Source: an uncultured bacterium
GTDB lineage: Bacteria; Bacillota; Clostridia; Lachnospirales; Lachnospiraceae
Length of the DNA: 64,000 bases
NCBI GenBank assembly: GCA_947647735.1
Contig: CANSLJ010000016.1
Span: 1-64,000, forward strand
Reading direction: 5' to 3'
Shown: one piece after another, positions 36,553 to 45,090 of the stretch
Layout: each line of letters starts with the position of its first letter
Numbering within the stretch: position 1 is the stretch's first letter
Translations under genes and position numbers: made by a program
Notes under the pieces: generated by a model
What the model was told of the DNA's origin: nothing
What the model saw: the letters and a program-made list of their open reading frames with translations, nothing else
The model's database searches: none

Positions 36553-36984
36553 TTATAAATTTAACAGAAAATCTATGGCGAACAGGTATCCTTCCAGCCC
36601 TTTTCCGTAAATCTGTCTGTCACAGGCGGGTGCCGTCACGGAAATTTTCCGGAACTCCTCCCTGTTTGTGATATCGGAAATATGTACCTCCACCTTTCTC
36701 ATCGTTGTCACCGCCGCAAGGGCGTCATGGATCGCATAGCTGTAATGGGTGTAGGCGCCCGGGTTGATGATCAGCCCCTCCGTTCCGTCAAAATAGGCAT
36801 CCTGAATCCTGTCAATGATAGCCCCCTCATGGTTACTCTGGAACACCTCGATCTGGCAGTGCTCCTTCTCCCCCTTCTCGGCGATCATCCTGAGCAGGTA
36901 GTCATAATCCTGTGTCCCGTATACTTCCTTCTCCCTGATGCCCAGAAAGTTCAGATTCGGCCCGTTTATGATCAGTATCTTCAT
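36553..36984 (-). CDS. aroQ: 3-dehydroquinate dehydratase, type II
   Basis: This enzyme converts 3-dehydroquinate to 3-dehydroshikimate in the shikimate pathway. The 143-residue size and motifs are those of the type II dodecamer: INGPNLNFLGIREKEVYG (with the catalytic arginine and tyrosine), QSNHEG, NPGAYTHYS and VEVHISDITNREEFR. The ATG overlaps the aroK stop by 4 bp, showing translational coupling in an aroE-aroK-aroQ operon. Confidence 0.96.
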   Translation of the reverse strand: MKILIINGPNLNFLGIREKEVYGTQDYDYLLRMIAEKGEKEHCQIEVFQSNHEGAIIDRIQDAYFDGTEGLIINPGAYTHYSYAIHDALAAVTTMRKVEVHISDITNREEFRKISVTAPACDRQIYGKGLEGYLFAIDFLLNL

Positions 36985-37523
36985 ATTGCTCCCTCCCTCT
37001 GTTTTAATTTTTTTACGATCTCATCCACCACCTGTGCCGGCTTTTTTCCATCCACCGGGATAATGATATCCGCGGCATCCCGATACAGCTCCTCCCGCTC
37101 TTCCAGCAGTGTCCTTATCTTCCGCATGGGATCATCCCCCTGCAGCAGAGGCCTTGTGGTATCGCCCTTCAGCCGCGTCCAGACTGTTTCCGGGGAGACT
37201 TCCAGATATATGACCGTTCCCAGTTCTTTAAGAAGCCTTCTGTTTTCCTCCCTGAGCGGTGTACCGCCGCCCACGGAAAAGATCTGTCCGCCGCTGCCAC
37301 TCTTCAGTTTTTCGAGAAGTTCCGTCTCCTTCTCCCGGAAACAGGCCTCCCCCTCCTCTGCAAAAATTTCGGAAATGCTCCGTCCTTCCTGCCTCTCTAT
37401 CATCTTGTCGGTATCAGCCAGCGTGCGCTGCAGTTTATAGGAAAGGCTGATGCCCGTGGTACTCTTTCCGCTGCCCATAAAGCCGATCAGGATCACATTG
37501 TCTCTTTTTCCTTCCACGTTCAC
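36981..37523 (-). CDS. aroK: shikimate kinase
   Basis: Shikimate kinase phosphorylates shikimate with ATP. The 180-residue product has the P-loop GFMGSGKST, the shikimate-binding DTDKMIERQEG segment and GGGTPLRE. Start is placed at GTG 37523, which overlaps the aroE stop TGA and follows GGAGGAGG; the open frame extends further upstream but only inside aroE. Coupling with both neighbours is likely. Confidence 0.95.
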   Translation of the reverse strand: MNVEGKRDNVILIGFMGSGKSTTGISLSYKLQRTLADTDKMIERQEGRSISEIFAEEGEACFREKETELLEKLKSGSGGQIFSVGGGTPLREENRRLLKELGTVIYLEVSPETVWTRLKGDTTRPLLQGDDPMRKIRTLLEEREELYRDAADIIIPVDGKKPAQVVDEIVKKLKQREGAI

Positions 37524-38404
37524 ACCCCCAGTGCCTCCTCCATCTTCTGATAGATCTCCTGCGCCGCCTCCCCGGAAACACGGATACCGTTCCACAACTC
37601 GTAGGCGATAACCCCCTGATACAACAGCATTTTCAGCCCGTGGAACGCCTCGCCCCCGGAGCGCCTTACAAGCTGCATAAAACGGGTCTCCAGCGGATTG
37701 AAGATCACATCATAGCCTGTCTTTACCAGTTTATAAAAAGCCTCATCCTCTATCACCGCATGCTCCGTATGGGGATACATCCCCACGCCGGTCGCCTGTA
37801 CGGTAATATATTTCCTGCCATCGTCCAGCTTTCCGTATTCATCGAGAGCATACGCCTCCGCAAAGGGCACCCTTCCGGAAATCTCCCGCGCCGCAGCATT
37901 CACTTCCTCCGCCAGCGCCTTCGCCCGCTCCCCGCTCCGGTTCAGAATGTAAACATGCTTTGCCCCTTTATCCAGCAGCAGAAAAGCGATCGCCCTCGCC
38001 ACGCCTCCGGCGCCGAGCAGTATGATCTCCTCCCCCTCTATCCGCACGCCGTCAGCGCACATGGCACGGTACAGCCCCGGCATATCCGTATTATATCCCT
38101 TATACCCTCCCTGCGTCCGCACAAGGGTATTCACCGCGCCGATCCGCTCCGCCAGGGGATCGATCTCCCTTAAATACGGGATCACCTCGCTCTTATAGGG
38201 CACTGTCACATTCATCCCGAGAAAATCAAAGGCGTCCGCTCCCTCCACCGCACGCCGCAGTTTCCCCGGCTCCACCTGCAGCGGCACATACACAAGGTTC
38301 TGCCCGTAGATCCCGGCAAGATTGTTATGTATCACCGGCGACACGGAATGTCCTACCGGATGGCCTATCAGGCCGCATATTTTTGTCTTTGCGTTTATTT
38401 CCAT
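37520..38404 (-). CDS. aroE: shikimate dehydrogenase
   Basis: AroE reduces 3-dehydroshikimate with NADPH. The 294-residue protein shows the substrate site GHPVGHSVSPVIHN, the catalytic lysine region GMNVTVPYKSEVIPYL, and the nucleotide fold LLGAGGVARAIAFLLLDKG followed by LNRSGERA. It is the first gene of the aroE-aroK-aroQ run and lies 31 bp downstream of the YqeG-type gene. Confidence 0.95.
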   Translation of the reverse strand: MEINAKTKICGLIGHPVGHSVSPVIHNNLAGIYGQNLVYVPLQVEPGKLRRAVEGADAFDFLGMNVTVPYKSEVIPYLREIDPLAERIGAVNTLVRTQGGYKGYNTDMPGLYRAMCADGVRIEGEEIILLGAGGVARAIAFLLLDKGAKHVYILNRSGERAKALAEEVNAAAREISGRVPFAEAYALDEYGKLDDGRKYITVQATGVGMYPHTEHAVIEDEAFYKLVKTGYDVIFNPLETRFMQLVRRSGGEAFHGLKMLLYQGVIAYELWNGIRVSGEAAQEIYQKMEEALGV

Positions 38405-38435
38405 ATATCTCTTCTCCCCGCCATTATTTCCGTCG

Positions 38436-38921
38436 TCACTTTTTCTTCAGATAAAAATGCAGCACGATCTTCTCCAGATAGCGCTTCAGCACGATCTGGA
38501 TCTCCTCCTTCGGATGGATCGGCTTTACCAGTATCGCATGGATCCCGCTGCGCTTTGCCCCCCAGACATCGGTAAAGAGCTGATCGCCCACAAAAAGCGT
38601 GGTCTCCCTCGTTGTTCCCATACGTTCCATCGCCCGCACATAGCCGCCTCTCTTCGGCTTTCCCGCCTTATACAGATAAGCGCTCTCCACCCGGTCCGCA
38701 AAGGATCTCACCCTGGGCTCCTTATTGTTGGAGAGAAGCATGGTCTGATACCCCGTCCGGTGAAGCCTCTCAAACAGTTCCACAGCCCGCTGATCCGCCG
38801 GCGCGTCATGGGGCACCAGCGTATTATCGATATCAAAGATCACGCCCCGTATCCCCTTTTCATAAAACCCTTCAAAATCAATCTCATAGGTGGAATCCAG
38901 ATATTCATCCGGATAAAACAT
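38436..38921 (-). CDS. yqeG: YqeG family HAD IIIA-type phosphatase
   Basis: The 161-residue protein has HAD motif I DIDNTLVPHD, motif II LLSNNK, the lysine in AGKPKRGGYVRAM and motif III VGDQLFTDVWGAKRSG. YqeG relatives are broadly conserved in Firmicutes, often next to aroE, as here; mitochondrial relatives act on phosphatidylglycerophosphate, but the bacterial substrate is not established. Start at ATG 38921 matches the usual MFxPDEY opening and has AAGGTG upstream; a GTG at 38945 in the same frame is the alternative. Confidence 0.9.
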   Translation of the reverse strand: MFYPDEYLDSTYEIDFEGFYEKGIRGVIFDIDNTLVPHDAPADQRAVELFERLHRTGYQTMLLSNNKEPRVRSFADRVESAYLYKAGKPKRGGYVRAMERMGTTRETTLFVGDQLFTDVWGAKRSGIHAILVKPIHPKEEIQIVLKRYLEKIVLHFYLKKK

Positions 38922-38948
38922 TGAAAACACCTTATCCCTCCTCACAAG

Positions 38949-38975
38949 AAAAACACCCCCGCCACAGCAGGAGTG
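38949..38975 (-). terminator. terminator downstream of nrdR and the small membrane protein
   Basis: On the minus strand CACTCCTGC pairs with GCGGGGGTG (9 bp, two wobbles) across TGTG, followed by TTTTTC. Confidence 0.8.
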
Positions 38976-38994
38976 CCCTGAAGATCTTCTCTCA

Positions 38995-39342
38995 TTACTG
39001 CAGATGCCGCACTGCGTTATTATATCTCATCGCCGAAAACAGTTTTGCAAAGGTACTGATCACCAGCAGCACGATATCATACCACAGAAAATTGTACAGT
39101 TTCTGCCGGATATCCATAAACCACTGCGCCTCATCCCAGACCTTGCCGCCCCAGAAAATGAACACCAGCAGCACGATCGCCACAAACATAAACGCCAGCC
39201 GCCATTTATTGATCAGCTCCATACGCCTTCTCGCTTTTTCCAGCTTTTTCTTCTCTTCTTCCATCCGCTTCCGTTTCTTTCCCGGACTTTCCCCTGTCCG
39301 ACTCCCTGTCTCTGTCAGGGCCGCACCGCCCTGCTCTTGCAC
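38995..39342 (-). CDS. small membrane protein, unknown function
   Basis: The 115-residue frame starts at GTG 39342, two bases after the nrdR stop. It has a charged lysine/glutamate-rich N-terminal helix (KRKRMEEEKKKLEKARRRME), a membrane segment WRLAFMFVAIVLLVFIFW and a second weaker one (YDIVLLVISTFAKLFSAM). A later ATG at 39261 (MEEEKKKLEK) is possible. I do not recognise the family. Its coupling to nrdR may just reflect compact packing. Confidence 0.6.
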   Translation of the reverse strand: MQEQGGAALTETGSRTGESPGKKRKRMEEEKKKLEKARRRMELINKWRLAFMFVAIVLLVFIFWGGKVWDEAQWFMDIRQKLYNFLWYDIVLLVISTFAKLFSAMRYNNAVRHLQ

Positions 39343-39344
39343 AT

Positions 39345-39797
39345 TTATTTATCCAGCACCTTTTTCAGTTCATCCATAAAGGTATTGATATCCTTGAACT
39401 CCCTGTAGACAGAAGCAAACCTGACATATGCCACCATATCCAGCCCTTTCAGCTTCTCCATCACGTACTCGCCGATGACATCGCTGGAAACCTCTTTCTC
39501 CTCCATCTTGAAAACTTCCGTCTCCACCTCGTCCACCAGCTTTTCGATCTGTCCCGCGCTGATCGGCCTCTTATGGCAGGCACGAAGTACCCCCGCCTCA
39601 ATCTTGGAGCGGTCATAGGTCTCCCTGTTATTATCCTTCTTGATAATGATCAGCGGGATCGTCTCCACCTTCTCATAGGTGGTAAACCGCTTATCGCACT
39701 CATCACAGACCCGCCTTCTCCGGATCGAATTATTCTCCTCCGCCGGACGCGAATCGATCACCCTGGTATTCTCATGGCCGCAAAACGGACACTTCAT
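39345..39797 (-). CDS. nrdR: transcriptional repressor NrdR
   Basis: NrdR is the nucleotide-sensing repressor of ribonucleotide reductase genes. The 150-residue protein has the zinc ribbon ([15 protein letters not shown] and CDECDKRF) and an ATP-cone ([20 protein letters not shown]). Length and order are canonical. A GGAGG precedes the ATG. No ribonucleotide reductase gene is in the window, and I see no clear pair of NrdR boxes upstream. Confidence 0.97.
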   Translation of the reverse strand: MKCPFCGHENTRVIDSRPAEENNSIRRRRVCDECDKRFTTYEKVETIPLIIIKKDNNRETYDRSKIEAGVLRACHKRPISAGQIEKLVDEVETEVFKMEEKEVSSDVIGEYVMEKLKGLDMVAYVRFASVYREFKDINTFMDELKKVLDK

Positions 39798-39910
39798 CTG
39801 CCCACCTCCTGCAAATATGCAAAAAACCTTTTCTTGCAGTATAAATTATGAACAGTTTTCTGTCAAGTATCGGGTATTGTTCAAAAGTCCGCCTCTCACC
39901 CCGGCCCCCT

Positions 39911-40156
39911 TCACCTCCTGCAGTGCTCCTTCACATCCACCAGTATGATATCCGGCCCCACCTGCCTGATATCGTGATACGGGATCGTATAATCCGCCTC
40001 ACATTTAAACCAGTCAAAAAAGGAGCCGCCTCCCGCCACGATGATCTTGCAGATCTGCCCGCTGCACTCGTCAAACTCAAAATCCGTCACCCTGCCCAGC
40101 CTTTTGCAGTCCTTGATATTGATGACTTCCTTGCTCTTAAAATCCGAATAAAGCAC
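39911..40156 (-). CDS. ylmC: YlmC/YmxH family PRC-barrel protein
   Basis: The 81-residue protein opens LYSDFKSKEVINIKDCKRLG and continues VTDFEFDECSGQICKIIV, the pattern of the YlmC/YmxH sporulation-associated family with a PRC-barrel fold. It starts at a GTG following GGGGGAAGTAAG. It normally lies downstream of sigG in the same direction; here sigG points the other way, so the two starts are 195 bp apart and diverge. Confidence 0.88.
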   Translation of the reverse strand: MLYSDFKSKEVINIKDCKRLGRVTDFEFDECSGQICKIIVAGGGSFFDWFKCEADYTIPYHDIRQVGPDIILVDVKEHCRR

Positions 40157-40246
40157 CCTTACTTCCCCCGGAAACGCTTTCCTTTATTCTATGCGCATTC
40201 CCCCTCCCTGTTTCCATTTTCTTCCAGAAAACCGGCATGATTTTAT

Positions 40247-40275
40247 GTATAAATTCATGGAATCCGTACAGCCTA
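40247..40275 (+). promoter_or_regulatory. candidate forespore (sigma-F/G) promoter of sigG
   Basis: GTATA (40247-40251) and CAGCCTA (40269-40275), 17 bp apart, loosely match the forespore consensus GHATR and CATHHTA. The -10 deviates at one or two positions. The ribosome site of sigG is 65 bp further on. Other placements are possible. Confidence 0.3.
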
Positions 40276-40350
40276 AAAAAGTATGAAGTACCTTTCCGAA
40301 CCTGTAAAAATACAGGCCGAAAAATCCTGAAAATAACGGAGGAAAATACC

Positions 40351-41127
40351 ATGCAGGGAAAAGTCGAAATATGCGGAGTCAACACAGCGGATCTCCCGCT
40401 TTTGAAAGAAGAGGAAAAGGATGCCCTCTGGGCAAAGATAGAAGCCGGCGATATGGCGGCAAGAGACGAGTATATCCGGGGGAACCTGCGGCTTGTTCTG
40501 AGTGTGATCAAACGCTTCTCTTCCAGCAATGAAAACGTGGACGATCTGTTCCAGATCGGATGTGTCGGGCTGATCAAAGCCATCAATAATTTCAACCCTG
40601 CCCTGCAGGTAAAATTTTCCACCTACGCCGTGCCAATGATCCTCGGCGAGATCAGACGGTTCCTGCGGGACGGCGGCTCCATCCGGGTATCCCGCTCCTT
40701 AAAGGACACCGCCTACAAGGCAATCTACGCCAGGGAACACATGACAAGGGCCAACCTGAAAGAACCCACGATGGAGGAGGTCGCCGAGGAGATCGGCATC
40801 TCCAAAGAAGATATCCTTTACGCCCTGGACGCGATCCAGAGCCCTATGAGCCTTTACGAACCCATCTACACAGACGGCGGCGACACGCTCTATATCATGG
40901 ATCAGGTCAGCGATAAAAAGAGCAGGGAGGAAAAATGGATCGAGACCCTCTCCCTGAACGAAGCCATCACCCATCTGAGCGACAGGGAGCAGGAGATCAT
41001 CCACCTGCGCTTCTATGAGGGGAAAACCCAGATGGAAGTGTCCGAACTCATCGGCATCTCCCAGGCTCAGGTTTCCCGCCTTGAGAAAAACGCCCTGCGC
41101 ATCATGCGCAGTTATCTGGTGGCATAG
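40351..41127 (+). CDS. sigG: RNA polymerase sigma factor SigG (forespore)
   Basis: SigG directs late forespore transcription. The 258-residue product starts at ATG 40351 after GGAGG and begins QGKVEICGVNTADLPLLKEE, the well-known SigG start. Region 2 is DLFQIGCVGLIKAINNF with KFSTYAVPMILGEIRRFLRD; region 4 is LSDREQEIIHLRFYEGKTQ and ISQAQVSRLEKNAL. It is the only gene of the cluster on the plus strand and meets sigE tail-to-tail with 5 bp between stop codons. In Bacillus and most clostridia it follows sigE in the same direction. Confidence 0.97.
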   Translation: MQGKVEICGVNTADLPLLKEEEKDALWAKIEAGDMAARDEYIRGNLRLVLSVIKRFSSSNENVDDLFQIGCVGLIKAINNFNPALQVKFSTYAVPMILGEIRRFLRDGGSIRVSRSLKDTAYKAIYAREHMTRANLKEPTMEEVAEEIGISKEDILYALDAIQSPMSLYEPIYTDGGDTLYIMDQVSDKKSREEKWIETLSLNEAITHLSDREQEIIHLRFYEGKTQMEVSELIGISQAQVSRLEKNALRIMRSYLVA

Positions 41128-41132
41128 GAAGA

Positions 41133-41873
41133 TCAGGTCTCCTTGCTGATCTCCTTCTTCAACTGCTTCATGATCTTCTTTTCCAATCTGGAAATATAGG
41201 ACTGGGAAATGCCCAGAAGCTCCGCCACTTCCTTCTGCGTCATTTCCCGCCCGATGCTGGCATCCAGCCCGAACCGCAGGTTAATGATGGTCTTCTCCCG
41301 CTCCGAAAGCCTGCTGATCGCCTCCTTTAAGAGCTTGTGCTCCACCTCGGACTCAATGCCTCTGTAGATCACATCCTCCTCCGTCCCCAGGATATCCGAG
41401 AGCAGCAGCTCGTTTCCATCCCAGTCCACATTTAACGGCTCATCGATGGACACCTCCATCCTTGTCTTGCTGTTGCGGCGCAGATACATCAGTATCTCAT
41501 TTTCAATACAGCGGGAAGCATAGGTCGCAAGCTTGATATTTTTGTCCGGCTTAAAGGTATTGATGGACTTGATCAGCCCGATCGTCCCTATGGAGATCAG
41601 ATCCTCCACCCCCACACCCGTATTGTCAAATTTTTTTGCTATGTAAACCACAAGGCGCAGATTATGTTCAATGAGCGTTGTCCGGGCCTCCTGCGCGTCC
41701 GCGCTGCCAAGCCCACGGATCATCTCGTTCTCCTCCGCCGACTCCAGCGGCGGCGGCAGGATATCCGCCCCGCCGATATAGTGGATGTCTCCCTCTCTCT
41801 CAAAAAGATCAAACTGTCTGCTCCGCACCATCTTGAACTGGAACATCCCCGGTATTGCCATTTTAAAAACCAT
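41133..41873 (-). CDS. sigE: RNA polymerase sigma factor SigE (mother cell, pro-form)
   Basis: SigE drives early mother-cell transcription and is made as a membrane-bound precursor. The 246-residue protein has a pro-sequence of about 30 residues; the cleavage zone reads [20 protein letters not shown], close to YIGGSEALPPPL in Bacillus subtilis. Region 2 contains [20 protein letters not shown], region 4 [16 protein letters not shown] and [15 protein letters not shown]. The ATG at 41873 follows GGAGG. Its processing protease SpoIIGA is encoded 79 bp upstream. Confidence 0.97.
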   Translation of the reverse strand: MVFKMAIPGMFQFKMVRSRQFDLFEREGDIHYIGGADILPPPLESAEENEMIRGLGSADAQEARTTLIEHNLRLVVYIAKKFDNTGVGVEDLISIGTIGLIKSINTFKPDKNIKLATYASRCIENEILMYLRRNSKTRMEVSIDEPLNVDWDGNELLLSDILGTEEDVIYRGIESEVEHKLLKEAISRLSEREKTIINLRFGLDASIGREMTQKEVAELLGISQSYISRLEKKIMKQLKKEISKET

Positions 41874-41952
41874 CTTTAATCCTCCTCACTATCGCATCGC
41901 AAGATCCCTTCATCACATATGGCCGGTGCCTGATGCCGCCCCGCCGTATCCC

Positions 41953-42789
41953 TCACGGATCCTGCTCTCTCATAAATTCCGGATGTAAAATCACCTGATA
42001 GTCTCCCTTTCCGGTCATCACCTCGTCGGAGAGCGCCACCACGGCTTTTCGGAACGTCCTTTTTACCTCCTGATCCTCCACTTCCATCAGGGGCAGCTCC
42101 ACCGCCGCAAGCAGCCCGTGCTTTTTCCCGATGCTGTGAAAGGGGATCAGAAAAAATTTTTCCGGGGGAACTCTCCCGACCAGATCTCCTGCAGCCTGTT
42201 TTTCCAGAATGCATACCGGGCGTTTCCGATAGGGCTCATAGAGACTGTTTCCGGAATCCACAAAGCCTGTGCAGGATAAGACCTCCCCGTAAAAATCCAG
42301 TTTCACCTGACAGCGTTCCCGATCTTTGCCTCCCTTTTTCCGGATGTGCAGATACAGGCTCACCAGCGCAGTTACCGCCGTTATAACGACCAGCACCTTC
42401 CCTGTTCCCGTATTTTCCCGCATCCCCGGCAGATAACCGGATACCCCCAGCACAGCGCCCCCCAGCAGAAGGCCCATACCGTTCATACAGGCATATGCTT
42501 TTACAACCGCTTCTTTCGTCCGAAAAGAAAAAGCAGCCTTTAGCAAAAGCGGATTGATGCACAGAACCTGCAACAGCACCCCGGGCATCATCCCGACTCC
42601 CGGCAGTATCAGAAGTATGACAAACACCGCCGCACCCGCCGCCGCACCCGCAAGCAGCCTTACCGTATTTCTTTTTATGCCGAATGCCTGGCCTGTCAAA
42701 AACAGTAGATATGTACTTGTGACAAATTCCATCAGCCATACTCTGTCGATATAAATAATATAGTGCACTGACGCCGCCCCTGTCTGCAT
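41953..42789 (-). CDS. spoIIGA: sigma-E processing peptidase SpoIIGA
   Basis: SpoIIGA is a membrane aspartic protease that cleaves pro-SigE after septation. The 278-residue product begins at ATG 42789 (AAGGA upstream). Its N-terminal half holds five hydrophobic segments, starting VHYIIYIDRVWLMEFVTSTY. The C-terminal half has the catalytic signature FVDSGNSLYEPYRKRPV, where the aspartate in DSGN forms the active site of the dimer. It is separated from ftsZ by a terminator and has its own candidate promoter. Confidence 0.95.
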   Translation of the reverse strand: MQTGAASVHYIIYIDRVWLMEFVTSTYLLFLTGQAFGIKRNTVRLLAGAAAGAAVFVILLILPGVGMMPGVLLQVLCINPLLLKAAFSFRTKEAVVKAYACMNGMGLLLGGAVLGVSGYLPGMRENTGTGKVLVVITAVTALVSLYLHIRKKGGKDRERCQVKLDFYGEVLSCTGFVDSGNSLYEPYRKRPVCILEKQAAGDLVGRVPPEKFFLIPFHSIGKKHGLLAAVELPLMEVEDQEVKRTFRKAVVALSDEVMTGKGDYQVILHPEFMREQDP

Positions 42790-42816
42790 AAGACCGTTTT
42801 CCTTCCGGTAAGATAC

Positions 42817-42849
42817 AGTATACTCTTTTGTCCGCGTGGATTTTGTCAT
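42817..42849 (-). promoter_or_regulatory. candidate Spo0A-type promoter of spoIIGA-sigE
   Basis: On the minus strand ATGACA (42849-42844) and TATACT (42822-42817) are 21 bp apart. The spoIIG promoter of B. subtilis likewise uses an over-long spacer (22 bp) and depends on Spo0A. The -35 overlaps TGACAAA (42848-42842), one base from the 0A box TGWCGAA. Confidence 0.5.
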
Positions 42850-42881
42850 TATGTGCGCTGCTTTATAAAAAATTTTGGCAT

Positions 42882-42914
42882 AAAAAAAGAATCCCGTTTT
42901 TACACAGGATCCTT
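42882..42914 (-). terminator. ftsZ terminator
   Basis: On the minus strand AAGGATCCTG pairs with CGGGATTCTT (10 bp, two wobbles) across an 8-base loop, followed by TTTTT. It lies 13 bp after the ftsZ stop and isolates division genes from spoIIGA-sigE. Confidence 0.88.
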
Positions 42915-42926
42915 TCAGTTTTTTCT

Positions 42927-44129
42927 TTATTTTTTCTGCAGGAAACTCGGAATATTCAATGACTGTTCTTTCACGGAACTTCTGATATCCGCAGGCTTTG
43001 CGGCAGGCACAGGCCTTACCGCCGGTTTTACGTTCGGCGTTACCGGCGCCGTCTTCGGCATGCCGCCGGGGATACCCCCGCTCTGCTGCATTCCCTTGTT
43101 CTGCAGCCCCTGCAAGGAGGTGGGCGTGATGATATTGCCTGTCTTATAGCCGAAACTGCTGTTCAATCTGTTCTGAGGCACATCCTCCAGCCCGGTTGCG
43201 ATCACTGTGATCTTACAGTAATCCGCCTGGGAGGCATCATACATGGCGCCGAAGATGATATTCACCTCATCGCCAACCAGCTCCTGTACATAGCTTGCCG
43301 CCTCGTTGGCGTCGATCAGTGTGATATCGCCGGATACGTTGATGATCACATCCGTAGCGCCGGTGATCTTGGTCTCCAGAAGCGGAGACTCCACGGACAT
43401 CTTGACCGCCTCCGTCGCCTTGTCGTCGCCCTTTCCCTCGCCGATGCCGATATGGGCGATTCCCTTGTCCTTCATAACCGTCTGTACATCCGCAAAGTCC
43501 AGATTGATCACGGAAGGTACGTTGATCAGGTCCGTGATGCCTTTCACGGACTGCTGCAATACTTCGTCCGCCTTCTTCAGGGCGTCCGGCATCGTGGTGC
43601 GCTTGTCCACGATCTCCAGAAGCTTATCGTTGGGGATCACAATGAGCGTATCCACATTTTCCTTGATCTTTTCTATACCGTGCAGGGCATTGGTCATACG
43701 AACCTTCGCCTCGAACCGAAAAGGCTTCGTCACAACGCCGACCGTCAGTATTCCCATCTCCTTTGCCAGCTTTGCCACCACGGGAGCCGCTCCCGTACCT
43801 GTGCCGCCGCCCATACCGCAGGTGACGAACACCATATCCGCGCCCTTGATAGCGGAACTGATCTCCTCCGCGCTCTCCTCCGCCGCCTTTTCACCAATCT
43901 CCGGCCTTGCGCCCGCGCCCAGTCCCTTCGTCAGCTTCTCACCGATCTGGATCAGCTTTGGCGCCTTACAGAGCTGAAGCGCCTGCTTATCTGTATTCAC
44001 ACCGATAAAATCCACACCGGTAATATTCTCTTCTATCATCCTATTTACAGCATTATTGCCTGCACCGCCCACACCGACTACAATGATCTTTGCAGCGGAT
44101 TCAGCATCGCTTGTCCTAATTTCTAACAC
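42927..44129 (-). CDS. ftsZ: cell division protein FtsZ
   Basis: FtsZ is the tubulin-like GTPase of the division ring. The 400-residue protein starts at GTG 44129 after GGGAGGAAG. It shows [15 protein letters not shown], the tubulin signature [15 protein letters not shown], the T7-loop region [12 protein letters not shown], and the conserved C-terminal peptide [10 protein letters not shown] used to bind membrane anchors. A proline/alanine linker precedes that peptide. No ftsA lies upstream; anchoring is presumably by SepF encoded elsewhere. Confidence 0.98.
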   Translation of the reverse strand: MLEIRTSDAESAAKIIVVGVGGAGNNAVNRMIEENITGVDFIGVNTDKQALQLCKAPKLIQIGEKLTKGLGAGARPEIGEKAAEESAEEISSAIKGADMVFVTCGMGGGTGTGAAPVVAKLAKEMGILTVGVVTKPFRFEAKVRMTNALHGIEKIKENVDTLIVIPNDKLLEIVDKRTTMPDALKKADEVLQQSVKGITDLINVPSVINLDFADVQTVMKDKGIAHIGIGEGKGDDKATEAVKMSVESPLLETKITGATDVIINVSGDITLIDANEAASYVQELVGDEVNIIFGAMYDASQADYCKITVIATGLEDVPQNRLNSSFGYKTGNIITPTSLQGLQNKGMQQSGGIPGGMPKTAPVTPNVKPAVRPVPAAKPADIRSSVKEQSLNIPSFLQKK

Positions 44130-44266
44130 AGGTACTTCCTCCCACTTTATTATCCTCATACAACATGATGTATGTCATACACACTGCCTCCCATATATCT
44201 GCCGAAACAGATCTGCGGACCGGCATCGTGAAACTGTCTCATCTCACATGAACCTTTATCTTATCT

Positions 44267-44295
44267 ATCATATAATGTAATCTTCAATTTATCAA
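44267..44295 (-). promoter_or_regulatory. ftsZ promoter
   Basis: TTGATA (44295-44290) and TATGAT (44272-44267) with a 17-bp spacer lie between ftsQ and ftsZ. The predicted leader is about 130 nt. It gives ftsZ transcription independent of the mraZ operon. Confidence 0.75.
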
Positions 44296-44325
44296 CAACT
44301 TTTTTGCAATAAGACAATTTTTATT

Positions 44326-45087
44326 TCAATTTTTGTCCTCCTGAAAAGGTATGATCCTGGAATCCGCCGTAAAGCCTTCCATCTGCAGCACCCCCTTCTT
44401 TCCCTCCAGTTCCGGCAGGATGTTCCTCACCCTGGAAAACTTTTCATCGATATTGCTGCTGTCCCCGATCTGTACCCTGACTTCGCCAAAATAGAGCGTC
44501 ACCTTGTACTCCCGGTCAAAAAACAGCCTGTCCGCATTCAGTTCATATTTATCAAGGGACTGGGTGATATCCAGAATATCCGCGAACACCCTGTCGTTTT
44601 CCACCGGCAGCTTTTCATACATCACCACATGGTCAAACTTGAGCCCTGTCACCTCCGGCACCCCCGCGGTCTTCATCTCGGAGCTCTCCACGATCGTGCC
44701 GTCCCTGTCAAAATACATATACCGGCCCAGATAGGACACATAACCGGCAAAGGATTTTTCATATACCCTAATGCGCACCGTATCCGGCGAGAGTATCTCC
44801 ACCTCTATCGTGGAGACAAAGGGGATATTCTCCACCTCTTTATTGCGGTATTTAAAGTTCAGGTAAATGGAATTATGCCCCAGATGCCCTACCATGATCC
44901 GGTCTGTGATCTCCTCATCCGTATAATGGGCGTTTCCCTCCACATACACGGTGTTGACGGTGTAGGTTGTCTCTATATAATACCATCCTCCCAGAAGTGC
45001 CAGAACCGACGCCGCAAGGACGCCTATGCCGATCTTCAGCCCCAGATGCCTGTTCAGGTATACTGTTTTTTCCTTTTTTTTACCCAT
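44326..45087 (-). CDS. ftsQ: cell division protein FtsQ/DivIB
   Basis: FtsQ/DivIB is a single-pass membrane protein bridging FtsL and FtsB-type partners at the septum. The 253-residue protein has a short cytosolic start, a membrane segment at about 18-38 (IGIGVLAASVLALLGGWYYI), a POTRA domain (VNTVYVEGNAHYTDEEITDR) and the beta domain (LGRYMYFDRDGTIVE, then VPEVTGLKFDHVVM). The start lies 3 bp after the ftsW stop, where murG would commonly be found. Confidence 0.92.
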   Translation of the reverse strand: MGKKKEKTVYLNRHLGLKIGIGVLAASVLALLGGWYYIETTYTVNTVYVEGNAHYTDEEITDRIMVGHLGHNSIYLNFKYRNKEVENIPFVSTIEVEILSPDTVRIRVYEKSFAGYVSYLGRYMYFDRDGTIVESSEMKTAGVPEVTGLKFDHVVMYEKLPVENDRVFADILDITQSLDKYELNADRLFFDREYKVTLYFGEVRVQIGDSSNIDEKFSRVRNILPELEGKKGVLQMEGFTADSRIIPFQEDKN

Positions 45088-45090
45088 CGC

